DNA from: Pokkaliibacter sp. MBI-7
Lineage (GTDB): Bacteria > Pseudomonadota > Gammaproteobacteria > Pseudomonadales > Balneatricaceae
DNA: 64,000 nt
Reading direction: 5' to 3'
Assembly: GCF_029846635.1 (NCBI RefSeq)
Contig: NZ_JARVTG010000001.1
Span: 2,733,001-2,797,000, forward strand
A program made the position numbers and the translations under genes. The notes under the pieces are model-generated. The model worked only from the letters and a program-made list of their open reading frames with translations, did not search any database and had not been told where the DNA came from. Of this stretch, positions 1-8,338 are shown piece by piece (within the stretch, counting starts at the first letter, position 1; every line of letters begins with the position of its first letter).

Positions 1-65
1 CCCCCGTTGCCGCGACGGTGTCGCAGGCCGCTGCAGGCGCTGGCGTACAGGGAGGACACCACTGA
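1..65 (+). CDS. nuoF: C-terminal tail of an upstream gene, probably nuoF (partial)
   Basis: An open frame enters from the left edge and ends at TGA 63-65. It encodes an Ala/Gly-rich tail ending in GlyGlyHisHis. The stop overlaps the nuoG ATG as TGATG, the tight coupling expected inside a nuo operon. NuoF, the NADH/FMN-binding subunit of complex I, normally precedes nuoG. The 20 visible residues carry no diagnostic motif, so the name rests on position only. Confidence 0.5.
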   Translation, partial: PVAATVSQAAAGAGVQGGHH

Positions 66-2416
66 TGGGAACCCTCTATATCGATGATCAGCCGGTCGAA
101 TTCCAGCCCGGTGACAATGTGCTGGATGCTGCCAAGCGTGCCAACATCGAAGTCCCCTACTTCTGCTACCACCCGGCCCTCGGTGCGGTGGGTTCGTGCC
201 GCGTCTGCGCCATGGAAACCGTGCCCAGTCGGGAAGGTGAGCAGCCGCGCACAGTGATGACCTGTACCCTCAAGGCACAGGATGGCATGCGCTTCAAATT
301 CGCCCAGAGCGACAAGGCTCCCGGTGTGTCCAAGACCATGGTGGAGTTCTATATGACCCGCCATCCCAATGACTGCCCGGTGTGCGATGAAGGCGGCGAC
401 TGCCACCTGCAGAACATGACCGTGGAAGTCGGTCACGCCTACCGTCGCTTCGATGGCCAGAAGAAAACCTATCCCAACCAGCTGCTCGGCCCGCTGGTGT
501 GGAACACCGCCAACCGCTGCATCACCTGCTACCGCTGTGTGCGTTTCTATCAGGATTACGCCCTCGGTGATGACTTCGGCGCCATGGGCTCGCGTAATAA
601 CGTGCTGTTCCGTCGCATTGATGACGGTGCGTTCGACAGCCCCTTCGCCGGTAACATCATTACGGTCTGCCCGACCGGTACCTTCACCGACAAGGTGTTC
701 CGTCGCAAATATTCGCGCACCTGGATGCTGAAGAAGAGTGCGTCCATCTGTGCTCACTGCAGCGTCGGCTGCCACGTCGAGCCCGGTGCTCGTGCCGGTA
801 CCCTGCGCCGGGTGGTGCCCAACGAAAACAGTGCGGTTAACCAGTACTTCATCTGTGACCGTGGCCGTTATGCGCCACACGCCAGTGAAGCTGCGGATCG
901 TCCGCTGCAGGTCAAAGTGGGTGGCCAGCCACGTCAGGAACCCGCACTGGCGGTGCTGCGTCAGGCACTGGCGGTCAGTGATGCGCGCTGGGGCGTAATG
1001 GGTTCCGGTCGTGAAGATGTGGTGACCAATCTGGTCCTGCAACAGCTGGCGGCCGATCTGAATGCCCCCTTCACTGCCTTTACTGATCCGCTGACTGAAG
1101 TGCGCACCAAAACCGCCGTCAACCTCAGCCTGTCGGCACCCAGCCTGCAGGACATTGAGGCGTCAGACTGCATTCTGGTGGTCGGTGAGCTGACCGAACA
1201 TGCGCCAATGATGGAACTGGCCGTGCGCCAGGCCCTAAAGCAGGGCAAGCCCGTGCTGATGCTGCATGCCTCCGCCAGTGTGCTGGCCGGCATGATTCGT
1301 AAGCAGCGTAGCCTGCAGGCGCAGACTCAGGCACCGGTACTGTGGGCAGAAACCCTGCAGAAACTGATCAGCCAGCTGACTCAGGAGCAGGCCGATGGCT
1401 GGGCAGCTCTGCTGAAGAATGCCAAGGCCCCGGTATTGCTGGGCGTGGCAGAAGTGATGCCCACCGCTGTCATCAAGGCACTGGCCGAACTGGCCGCTGT
1501 TATTGGTGAGCACAGCCGTCTGGGCTTTGCGCTGCCTGCTGCCAACAGCTTCGGTGCGGCACAGGTCAGTCAGGCCGGTTCCAGCGAGCAGCTGCTGACA
1601 TCGCTGGAAAGCGGCGCCATTAATGCCCTGCTGGTGGTCGGTGCTGACCCCATGAGCGGCTGGCAGGGTGAGCGCTGGAGCAAGGCGCTGGCGAAGATCC
1701 AGCATCTGGTGGTGGTCGACCATATTCACAGTGCCACCGTACAGGCGGCGACCGTGGTGGTGCCTTCTGCTGCCGTCAGCGAACGCAATGGCGTCTTCAT
1801 TAACTACGAAGGTCGGGTGCAGTCCTTTGCCAAGGCCTACAGCCGTGAAACCCCCGTGCTGCTGCAGGAAGAGCTGATCGGCCTGCTGTCCAGTGACGCG
1901 CGGGCACGGGTACAGAGCCAGCTGCAGTCCATGCTGGGCAGTGCCATGCCCTCTCCGGGCTCTGCCGGTAACCGCATCAAGCCTGCCACCCTGCCGATCG
2001 GTCAGGTGGCCGAAGCCGTGCTGGGCAGCGGCACCGCGCTGGTGCTGCAAGGCTGGCACGGTGAGGAAGAAGTGGCAGGTTTTGCCACCGAGCTGGCCTC
2101 GCTGACTCCTCATGACAGCGTTGGCATCGCTCCGGCCTATGCTAAAGCGCTGGGGCTGACGCTCGACAAGAACAGCCGTCTGACCCTCAGTGTGCATGGC
2201 AAACAGCTGACCCTGCCGGTCGCGCTGTCGGCACAGATCGCCGAAGGCTGCGTGGCGGTTTCCCGTCGTGCTTTTGCCGAATTGCAGGCGCGTCTGGGTG
2301 ATGAGGTGAAACTGACGGCTGCCATACGCCTGAGCGAAGAGCCGGCTGAGCAGCCGGTGGTAGCACAGTTCACCCCGGTCCGTGGTGACCACAGCAACGG
2401 AGGAGTGCGTCCATGA
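65..2416 (+). CDS. nuoG: NADH-quinone oxidoreductase subunit G
   Basis: Large iron-sulfur subunit of the peripheral arm of complex I, passing electrons from NuoF toward NuoI at the inner face of the membrane. All cluster ligands are visible: C34/C45/C48/C67 for the 2Fe-2S cluster N1b, H100/C104/C107/C113 for N5, C152/C155/C158/C202 for N4, and C229/C232/C236/C264 for the extra 4Fe-4S cluster N7 found in enterobacterial-type NuoG. A molybdopterin-oxidoreductase-like domain follows. At 783 residues it is about 120 shorter than the E. coli protein (about 908), and the deficit lies in this C-terminal domain. GGAGG at 51-55 precedes the ATG; the stop overlaps nuoH as ATGA. Confidence 0.97.
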   Translation: MGTLYIDDQPVEFQPGDNVLDAAKRANIEVPYFCYHPALGAVGSCRVCAMETVPSREGEQPRTVMTCTLKAQDGMRFKFAQSDKAPGVSKTMVEFYMTRHPNDCPVCDEGGDCHLQNMTVEVGHAYRRFDGQKKTYPNQLLGPLVWNTANRCITCYRCVRFYQDYALGDDFGAMGSRNNVLFRRIDDGAFDSPFAGNIITVCPTGTFTDKVFRRKYSRTWMLKKSASICAHCSVGCHVEPGARAGTLRRVVPNENSAVNQYFICDRGRYAPHASEAADRPLQVKVGGQPRQEPALAVLRQALAVSDARWGVMGSGREDVVTNLVLQQLAADLNAPFTAFTDPLTEVRTKTAVNLSLSAPSLQDIEASDCILVVGELTEHAPMMELAVRQALKQGKPVLMLHASASVLAGMIRKQRSLQAQTQAPVLWAETLQKLISQLTQEQADGWAALLKNAKAPVLLGVAEVMPTAVIKALAELAAVIGEHSRLGFALPAANSFGAAQVSQAGSSEQLLTSLESGAINALLVVGADPMSGWQGERWSKALAKIQHLVVVDHIHSATVQAATVVVPSAAVSERNGVFINYEGRVQSFAKAYSRETPVLLQEELIGLLSSDARARVQSQLQSMLGSAMPSPGSAGNRIKPATLPIGQVAEAVLGSGTALVLQGWHGEEEVAGFATELASLTPHDSVGIAPAYAKALGLTLDKNSRLTLSVHGKQLTLPVALSAQIAEGCVAVSRRAFAELQARLGDEVKLTAAIRLSEEPAEQPVVAQFTPVRGDHSNGGVRP

Positions 2417-3390
2417 GTCCCTGGCTATTCTGGCCGCTGATCACTATCGCCATGGTGGTGGTCATTCTCGGTCTGATTCTGGCTGCTGGTTTCACTGTGT
2501 TCGGTGAGCGACGCATCCTCGGTTTGCTGCAAAACCGCTATGGCCCCAACCAGGCCGGCCCGTTTGGCCTGCTGCAGGCCATCGCTGACGCCGTCAAACT
2601 GCTGACCAAGGAATACTTCCTGCCCGGTTTCGTCGACCAGAAGCTGTACAAGCTGGCGCCGGTACTGGTGGTGGTGACGGTACTGCTGAGCTTTGTCGTG
2701 GTGCCGGTCGGTAAGGGCATCAGCTTTGCTGCTGACTTCAACGTTGGCCTGCTGTTTATCCTTGGCCTCAGCTCGCTGCATGTTTACGGCATCTTCCTCG
2801 GTGGCTGGTCATCCAGCACCAAGTACACCGTGCTGGGGTCGATTCGTACCATTGCGCAGTTAATCAGCTATGAGCTGGCGATGGGGGTGGCGCTGCTGGG
2901 CGTGGTGCTGCTGGCTGGTTCCTTCAGCCTCGACGACATCGTCCTCAAGCAGGATATTGCCTATATTTTCCTGCAGCCCTTCGGCTTCATTGTGTTCTTC
3001 ATTGCCGGTATCGCCGAAACCAACCGTCTGCCGTTCGACCTGCCCGAAGCAGAAAACGAGCTGGCTGCGGGCTTCAACACCGAGTACGGCGGCATGCCGT
3101 TCGCCATGTTCTTCCTCGGTGAGTACCTCGGCATCATCTTTATTTCCTGCCTGACCACCACCCTGTATCTGGGTGGCTGGCATGGCCCCTGGGCAGAAAG
3201 CTACCCGCTGGTGGGTGTGTTCTGGTTTGCCCTGAAGACCCTGGCACTGCTGTTCTTCTTCATCTGGATGCGCGCCAGTGTGCCCCGGGTACGCTGGGAC
3301 CAGCTGATGAATTTCGGCTGGAAGTATCTGCTGCCGCTGGGGCTGGTCAACATCATTGCCACCGCACTGATCAGTGCGCTGTGGATGTGA
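2413..3390 (+). CDS. nuoH: NADH-quinone oxidoreductase subunit H
   Basis: Membrane subunit of complex I (325 residues, eight or more hydrophobic segments) that sits at the junction of the two arms and contributes to the quinone pocket. The conserved loop ending in PEAENELAAGFNTEYGG and the early GERRILGLLQNRYGPN segment are characteristic of NuoH/ND1. The start codon overlaps the nuoG stop (ATGA). It is followed by the one long gap of the operon (131 bp before nuoI). Confidence 0.98.
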   Translation: MSPWLFWPLITIAMVVVILGLILAAGFTVFGERRILGLLQNRYGPNQAGPFGLLQAIADAVKLLTKEYFLPGFVDQKLYKLAPVLVVVTVLLSFVVVPVGKGISFAADFNVGLLFILGLSSLHVYGIFLGGWSSSTKYTVLGSIRTIAQLISYELAMGVALLGVVLLAGSFSLDDIVLKQDIAYIFLQPFGFIVFFIAGIAETNRLPFDLPEAENELAAGFNTEYGGMPFAMFFLGEYLGIIFISCLTTTLYLGGWHGPWAESYPLVGVFWFALKTLALLFFFIWMRASVPRVRWDQLMNFGWKYLLPLGLVNIIATALISALWM

Positions 3391-3521
3391 TGAGCAGTGA
3401 AGGTGATGTCAGTTAACGATTTTCAATTTACTGACCGGTCAGGTGCGGCGATGGCCCACCGCCCGGAGGCCGTGCTCCTGCAGGAGTGGTGCGCCGGGTC
3501 AGACAGGTCGAGGAGTTCACA
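3391..3521 (+). promoter_or_regulatory. 131-bp nuoH-nuoI spacer with a perfect 12-bp palindrome
   Basis: All other nuo junctions in the window overlap or lie within 20 bp, but here 131 bp separate two genes. The spacer holds the palindrome CTCCTGCAGGAG at 3475-3486 and ends with AGGAG (3511-3515), the nuoI ribosome site. A reading frame runs through the last part in phase with nuoI but starts without a ribosome site. It may hold an RNA processing site, an internal promoter or a hairpin that tunes expression; the sequence alone does not decide. Confidence 0.35.
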
Positions 3522-4061
3522 ATGAAAAACCTGAAGAACTGGGTCGGTGAAATCACCGGTGCGTTCTCAGCGACGCTGAAACATGCGTTCGCCGAGCGCG
3601 ATACCGTGTGTTACCCGGCGGAAAAGCCTGATCTGCCGGAGCGCTGGCGCGGACGCATCATCCTGACCGTGACCCCGGAAGGTGAAGAGCGTTGTGTGGC
3701 CTGCTACCTGTGCTCGTCGGTCTGCCCGTCCAGCGCGATCACCATTCAGGGTGCGGAGCGCGAGGACGATGAACGCCGTTATGCAGAGAAGTTTGAAATC
3801 GACTTTACCCGCTGCATCTTCTGCGGCCTGTGTGAAGAAGCCTGCCCGACCCGGGCGATCCAGACTACCAATGACTTCGAGATGGGTGCGTCTTCCCGTG
3901 CTGAGCTGGTCTATGACAAGTCACGGTTGCTGGAGAATCACACCGGTAAGTACCCCGACTTTGATTATTTCAAACGGGCCGGGGTTCCTATTCGTGGCAA
4001 GGACGTGGGTGAAGGGGCGAATGAAAAGCCTCCCGTCGATGTCTATACCCTGCTGCCCTGA
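3522..4061 (+). CDS. nuoI: NADH-quinone oxidoreductase subunit I
   Basis: Ferredoxin-like subunit (179 residues) carrying two 4Fe-4S clusters (N6a, N6b) that link NuoG to the terminal cluster N2. Two motifs are clear: CVACYLCSSVCP and CIFCGLCEEACP. I chose the ATG at 3522, preceded by AGGAG with six bases of spacing and giving the MKNLKNW start typical of the family, over an in-frame start 12 codons upstream that lacks a ribosome site. Confidence 0.97.
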   Translation: MKNLKNWVGEITGAFSATLKHAFAERDTVCYPAEKPDLPERWRGRIILTVTPEGEERCVACYLCSSVCPSSAITIQGAEREDDERRYAEKFEIDFTRCIFCGLCEEACPTRAIQTTNDFEMGASSRAELVYDKSRLLENHTGKYPDFDYFKRAGVPIRGKDVGEGANEKPPVDVYTLLP

Positions 4062-4076
4062 CGGAGGACTCCTACC

Positions 4077-4622
4077 ATGATGCTCTGGCATTTTGTCTTC
4101 TGGCTCAGCTGCGCGGTCGCCGTGGTCTGCTCAGCCAGTCTGCTGTTCGTCAGGAAGCCCATGCACGGGGCGGTGTATCTGACCACCGCCATGTGTGCAC
4201 TGGCCGTGGCGTTTTATCTGCTCGGTGCGCCCTTTATCGCCATGATGCAGCTGATTCTTTACGTCGGCGCCATCATGGTGCTGTTCGTGTTTGTGATCAT
4301 GCTCAGCCCGCTGCAGGAGACCTTTCCGCTGCAGCTGCAGGACCGCAGCCTGTGGCCCGGTCTGATTCTGCTGATCCTGATGCTGCTGGAGCTGGGCGCG
4401 CTGCTGCTCGGCGGCCTGCAGGTCGATCCGACCACACCGCAGATCATTGACTCCAAGGCGGTGGGCGAGCTGCTGTTCGGCCACTACAAGCTGGCTGTCG
4501 AGGCCATCTCTACCCTGCTGCTGGCGGCACTGGTGGGCGTGATGTATTTCGCCCGGCATCTGCAGAACCATCAGGAGCGTAAAGCGCCTGAGGCCCGGCC
4601 TGCACAGAAGGAGGCCAACTGA
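4077..4622 (+). CDS. nuoJ: NADH-quinone oxidoreductase subunit J
   Basis: Membrane subunit of complex I (181 residues) with five hydrophobic segments; the third carries the conserved ILYVGAIMVLFVFVIML stretch containing the pi-bulge helix of NuoJ/ND6. The tail after about residue 165 is polar and variable. GGAGG (4063-4067) precedes tandem ATG codons at 4077 and 4080. The stop overlaps nuoK as TGATG, implying translational coupling. Confidence 0.97.
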   Translation: MMLWHFVFWLSCAVAVVCSASLLFVRKPMHGAVYLTTAMCALAVAFYLLGAPFIAMMQLILYVGAIMVLFVFVIMLSPLQETFPLQLQDRSLWPGLILLILMLLELGALLLGGLQVDPTTPQIIDSKAVGELLFGHYKLAVEAISTLLLAALVGVMYFARHLQNHQERKAPEARPAQKEAN

Positions 4623-4948
4623 TGAACCTTCTTGCCGTATTGTTTGTGTCCTTTCTGCTGTTCGCGCTGGGGCTGGCCGTCATTCTGGTGCGCCGTCAGC
4701 TGTTGTTTGTGCTGATGGGGATTGAAGTGATGACCAACGGTGCCGTACTGGCGGCCGTGGCCGCTGGCCAGTACTGGCACAGTGCCGATGGTCAGGTGCT
4801 GAGCCTGTTCATGATGCTGGTGGCGGGCAGCGAGCTGGCCATCACCCTGTTGCTGGCGATGCTGAGCTATCGCTATCTGAAAGTCAGCCGGATTGACCAG
4901 ATGAATCAATTGCAGGACAAGCTGGATAAAGAGGGGCAGCTGCTATGA
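4622..4948 (+). CDS. nuoK: NADH-quinone oxidoreductase subunit K
   Basis: Small three-helix membrane subunit (108 residues, slightly longer than the usual 100-102). The conserved glutamates used in proton translocation are present: one in the segment LMGIEVMTNGA and one in VAGSELAITL. It overlaps nuoJ (TGATG) and nuoL (start at 4945) at its ends, so the order J-K-L is translationally linked. Confidence 0.97.
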   Translation: MNLLAVLFVSFLLFALGLAVILVRRQLLFVLMGIEVMTNGAVLAAVAAGQYWHSADGQVLSLFMMLVAGSELAITLLLAMLSYRYLKVSRIDQMNQLQDKLDKEGQLL

Positions 4949-6834
4949 CCGATGCCCTGGTAACGCTCCCTATGATGCACCATCTGCTGTGGCTGATTCC
5001 CTGCGCACCGTTGCTGGGTGCGCTGCTGATCATTGCCCTTGATGGTCTGCCCACCCGCGCCTACGGCATCATCGCCAGTCTGGCGGTACTGGTGTCCGCC
5101 ATCTGTGTCGCTCTGCTGTGGCTGAGTGGCAGCTGGGATATGCCGGTACAGACGGCCTATGAGTGGATGCATATCGACAACTGGCAGCTCGATGTGGGCT
5201 TCCGGGTTGACCGTTTCACGCTGGTGATGGCCAGCGTCAGTGCCTGGGTGGGTCTGCTGATCCACCTGTTCTCAACCCAGTACATGCGTCACGACTTTGG
5301 TGAGCGTCGTTATTTCGCCTACCTCAACCTGTTCGTTGGCGGCATGCTGCTGTTCATCACCGCCGATAACCTGATCCTGCTGTATGCCGGCTGGGAAATC
5401 ATGGGCCTGTGTTCCTACGCACTGGTGTCGCACTACTACACCAAAGACGAAAACGTCGACGCCGGTCGCAAAGCCTTTGTGACTACACGTATTGGTGATA
5501 CTGCCCTGGCGATTGGTATTTTCCTCTGCTTCATGCAGTTCCAGAGCCTGAATCTGGAGGCCATCTTCCAGGCGGCGCCCCAGGCGCCAACCGGCATGAT
5601 CGCGGCAATCTGTATCCTGTTCATGCTCGGTGCCTTTGCCAAGTCGGCACAGTTCCCGCTGCATGTGTGGTTGCCGGACGCCATGGCTGGTCCGTCCACG
5701 GTCTCGGCCCTGATCCACGCCGCCACCATGATCACCGCCGGTGTGTATCTGATTGCCCGCACTCATGTGCTGTTTGATCTGGTGCCGGATGTGCGCTGGT
5801 GGGTCGCGCTGGTCGGTGCCTTCACCGCGCTGTACGCCTCGGTCAGTGCCATCGGTCAGAACGATATCAAGCGCATTCTGGCTTACTCCACCATCAGTCA
5901 GATCGGCTATATGTTCGCCGCACTGGGTGTTGGTGGTTATTCACTGGCGCTGTTCCATCTGGCGGTGCATGCCTGCTTCAAGGCGCTGATGTTCATGAGC
6001 TCCGGGGTGATCATCGAGATCTATCACCACGATCATGACATCCGCAACATGGGTGGCCTGCACAAGAAACAGAAGTTCCTCAGCTACGCCTATCTGGCGG
6101 GCAGTCTGGCGCTGGCCGCCCTGCCGCTGGTCACGGCCAGCTTCTACAGTAAAGATGCCATTATCGCCGCAACCTACACCGCCGATCACGGTGCCTTCCT
6201 CGCCGGTCTCGGCCTGCTGGGTGCGCTGCTGACCGGTATCTACTCCATGCGCATGTACTTCATGGTGTTTACCGGCAAGGCGCGCAGTGAAATCCACGAC
6301 TACAGGATGACCTGGGTCATGAAGCTGCCACTGGGCCTGCTGGCCGTGGGCAGTATCTGTCTGGGCTTTATCCAGCTGCCTGACAGCTGGTCGTTTGGCC
6401 CGCACCTGCTGTTACCCTGGCTGGAGCCGGTGCTGACCAGCGTGGCGTTGCCCGAAGGCCATGCCGGGGAAATGCTGGAGCTGCTCGGCGCTGCCGCTGC
6501 AGTGATCGGTATTCTGATTGCCTGGCCGCTGACCAAGGCGGAAGTTCGCAGTGGTCGTGGTGTCGGCAATATCGGCTTCCTGAACAAGGCGCTGTATATC
6601 GATGAGCTCTCCAAAGTGCTGGTGATCCGTCCCTTCCTCGCCCTCTGCGCGGTATTGGGCAGTGTGATCGACGGTCTGCTGCTCAATGGCGTGCTGGTGG
6701 CCGGTGTGCGTCGCCTGATGCTCAACGCGGCAGAGGTGGTCAGTCGTGGTCAGGGTGCGCTGGTCAGCCGCTACGTGCTGCTGATGGTGCTCGGCCTGAT
6801 GCTGATCATCGGCTATCTGACCGTGCAGCTGTAG
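4945..6834 (+). CDS. nuoL: NADH-quinone oxidoreductase subunit L
   Basis: Largest antiporter-like proton-pumping subunit (629 residues) at the tip of the membrane arm. The family core is obvious: GWEIMGLCSYALVSHY with the pumping glutamate, FAKSAQFPLHVWLPDAMAGP with the lysine, and ALIHAATMITAGVYLI. The C-terminal part holds the amphipathic lateral helix and a final transmembrane segment. Start overlaps the nuoK stop. Confidence 0.98.
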   Translation: MTDALVTLPMMHHLLWLIPCAPLLGALLIIALDGLPTRAYGIIASLAVLVSAICVALLWLSGSWDMPVQTAYEWMHIDNWQLDVGFRVDRFTLVMASVSAWVGLLIHLFSTQYMRHDFGERRYFAYLNLFVGGMLLFITADNLILLYAGWEIMGLCSYALVSHYYTKDENVDAGRKAFVTTRIGDTALAIGIFLCFMQFQSLNLEAIFQAAPQAPTGMIAAICILFMLGAFAKSAQFPLHVWLPDAMAGPSTVSALIHAATMITAGVYLIARTHVLFDLVPDVRWWVALVGAFTALYASVSAIGQNDIKRILAYSTISQIGYMFAALGVGGYSLALFHLAVHACFKALMFMSSGVIIEIYHHDHDIRNMGGLHKKQKFLSYAYLAGSLALAALPLVTASFYSKDAIIAATYTADHGAFLAGLGLLGALLTGIYSMRMYFMVFTGKARSEIHDYRMTWVMKLPLGLLAVGSICLGFIQLPDSWSFGPHLLLPWLEPVLTSVALPEGHAGEMLELLGAAAAVIGILIAWPLTKAEVRSGRGVGNIGFLNKALYIDELSKVLVIRPFLALCAVLGSVIDGLLLNGVLVAGVRRLMLNAAEVVSRGQGALVSRYVLLMVLGLMLIIGYLTVQL

Positions 6835-6853
6835 GGAAGGAGTAGAGACAACT

Positions 6854-8338
6854 ATGTTGAATTTAGTGATTTATTTCCCTCTGCTGGCCGCTGCGGCGAT
6901 CTGGCTGGGCTGTCGCGAGCGCGGCACCCTCGCCCGCTCCCTGACGCTGGCGGTGATCTGTCTTGAAACCCTGATCCTGTTCGGGCTGGCCATGGGGGGC
7001 AACGCCCTGAGTCTGGATGCCGAGTGGATTGCCGATTACGGCATTCACTATCACCTGCAGCTGGATGGCCTGGGCCTGGCGCTGTCGGTACTGAGCGGTG
7101 GTCTGGCCGTGGTGGCCATTCTGGTCGGCTGGGAGCGGATCGACCGCTGGCAGGCCTTTGGCCCGCTGCTGCTGGCGACCCTGAGTGGTATGGTCGGCCT
7201 GTTTGCCGCCTACGACCTGATCCTGTTCTACGTGTTCTGGGAGCTGATGCTGATCCCCATGTACTTCATGCTGGCCATGTGGGGGGATCCTGACTCACGC
7301 CGCTCTGCTACGCAGTTCATGCTGGTGACCGTCACCGCCTCGCTGCTGATGCTGGTCGCCATCATTCTGCTGTTTATCGCCCATGGCGTGCAGACCGGCA
7401 TCTACACCTTCGATTACGGCATCCTCAAACAGACGCCGCTGATCGGCAATACCCTGCTGAGCAAGCTGATTCTCGGTGGCCTGCTGCTGGGCTTTGGCGT
7501 CAAAGTGCCGGTTTTCCCGCTGCACTTCTGGGCGCCGCTGGCTTACCGCAAGGGTGATCCCAGCGTCATCATCATGCTGTCAGGTGCCATGGCTAACGCC
7601 GGTGTCTACGGTCTGCTGCGCTTTACTATGCCGCTGATGCCTGAGGTTACCGCCTCCTTCGCCCCCTGGGGCATGGCTATCGGTGCTATCGGCACCCTCT
7701 ACGGTGCGGCGCAGGCCATTCGTCAGGACGATCTGCGTGGTGTGATTGCCTGGTCCAGTATCAGTCACATGAACATTGCCATTCTGGCGCTGTTCGCCTG
7801 GCAGGCGCAGGCTCTGCACGGCATGGCCCTGCAGCTGCTGGCCCACGGCCTGTCGGTGGCCGGTCTGTTTGCCATCGCCGCGCTGCTGCTGGATCGCAAA
7901 CGTGATGGCGTCTATGCCAACGTCGGTGGCCTGTATGCCCAGATGCCCAAGCTCGGGATGTGCTTCCTGTTTTTTGTGGTGGCGACCGTTGGTATGCCTG
8001 GCCTTGCCAACTTCGCTGGCGAAGCGCTGATTCTGGCCGGTGCCATCAGCCGCTCCATCCTGTGGGGCAGCGTCGGTGCCGTGACCATCCTGCTGAGCGT
8101 GATCTACGGGGTGAAGGTTTATGGCAAGGTCATGCTGGGCCCGGTTAATCCGCGCGTGCCGACCGAGCTGTGGGATCTCAACAGCCGTGAAAAGGCCGCT
8201 CTGACCGTACTGATCATCGCCATTCTGGTGATCGGTCTGATGCCGCAGCTGATGATTGAAACCGTACACCTGCCCACCGCCGAACTGCTGGCGGTCAATA
8301 TCGATTCGCTGTTTGGGGGTGTCCATGCCATCGACTGA
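6854..8338 (+). CDS. nuoM: NADH-quinone oxidoreductase subunit M
   Basis: Antiporter-like proton-pumping subunit (494 residues, 14 hydrophobic segments) between NuoL and NuoN. Diagnostic stretches include FYVFWELMLIPMYFM with the conserved glutamate, GVKVPVFPLHFWAPLA with the lysine, and SSISHMNIAIL. A GGAAGGAG-like ribosome site (6835-6842) precedes the ATG. The 3' end overlaps the nuoN start by 14 bases. Confidence 0.98.
   Translation: MLNLVIYFPLLAAAAIWLGCRERGTLARSLTLAVICLETLILFGLAMGGNALSLDAEWIADYGIHYHLQLDGLGLALSVLSGGLAVVAILVGWERIDRWQAFGPLLLATLSGMVGLFAAYDLILFYVFWELMLIPMYFMLAMWGDPDSRRSATQFMLVTVTASLLMLVAIILLFIAHGVQTGIYTFDYGILKQTPLIGNTLLSKLILGGLLLGFGVKVPVFPLHFWAPLAYRKGDPSVIIMLSGAMANAGVYGLLRFTMPLMPEVTASFAPWGMAIGAIGTLYGAAQAIRQDDLRGVIAWSSISHMNIAILALFAWQAQALHGMALQLLAHGLSVAGLFAIAALLLDRKRDGVYANVGGLYAQMPKLGMCFLFFVVATVGMPGLANFAGEALILAGAISRSILWGSVGAVTILLSVIYGVKVYGKVMLGPVNPRVPTELWDLNSREKAALTVLIIAILVIGLMPQLMIETVHLPTAELLAVNIDSLFGGVHAID

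Noticed and set aside
1235..2392. 385-codon minus-strand open frame opposite nuoG
   Set aside because: Gln/His-rich shadow of a GC-rich gene; nuoG is unambiguous.
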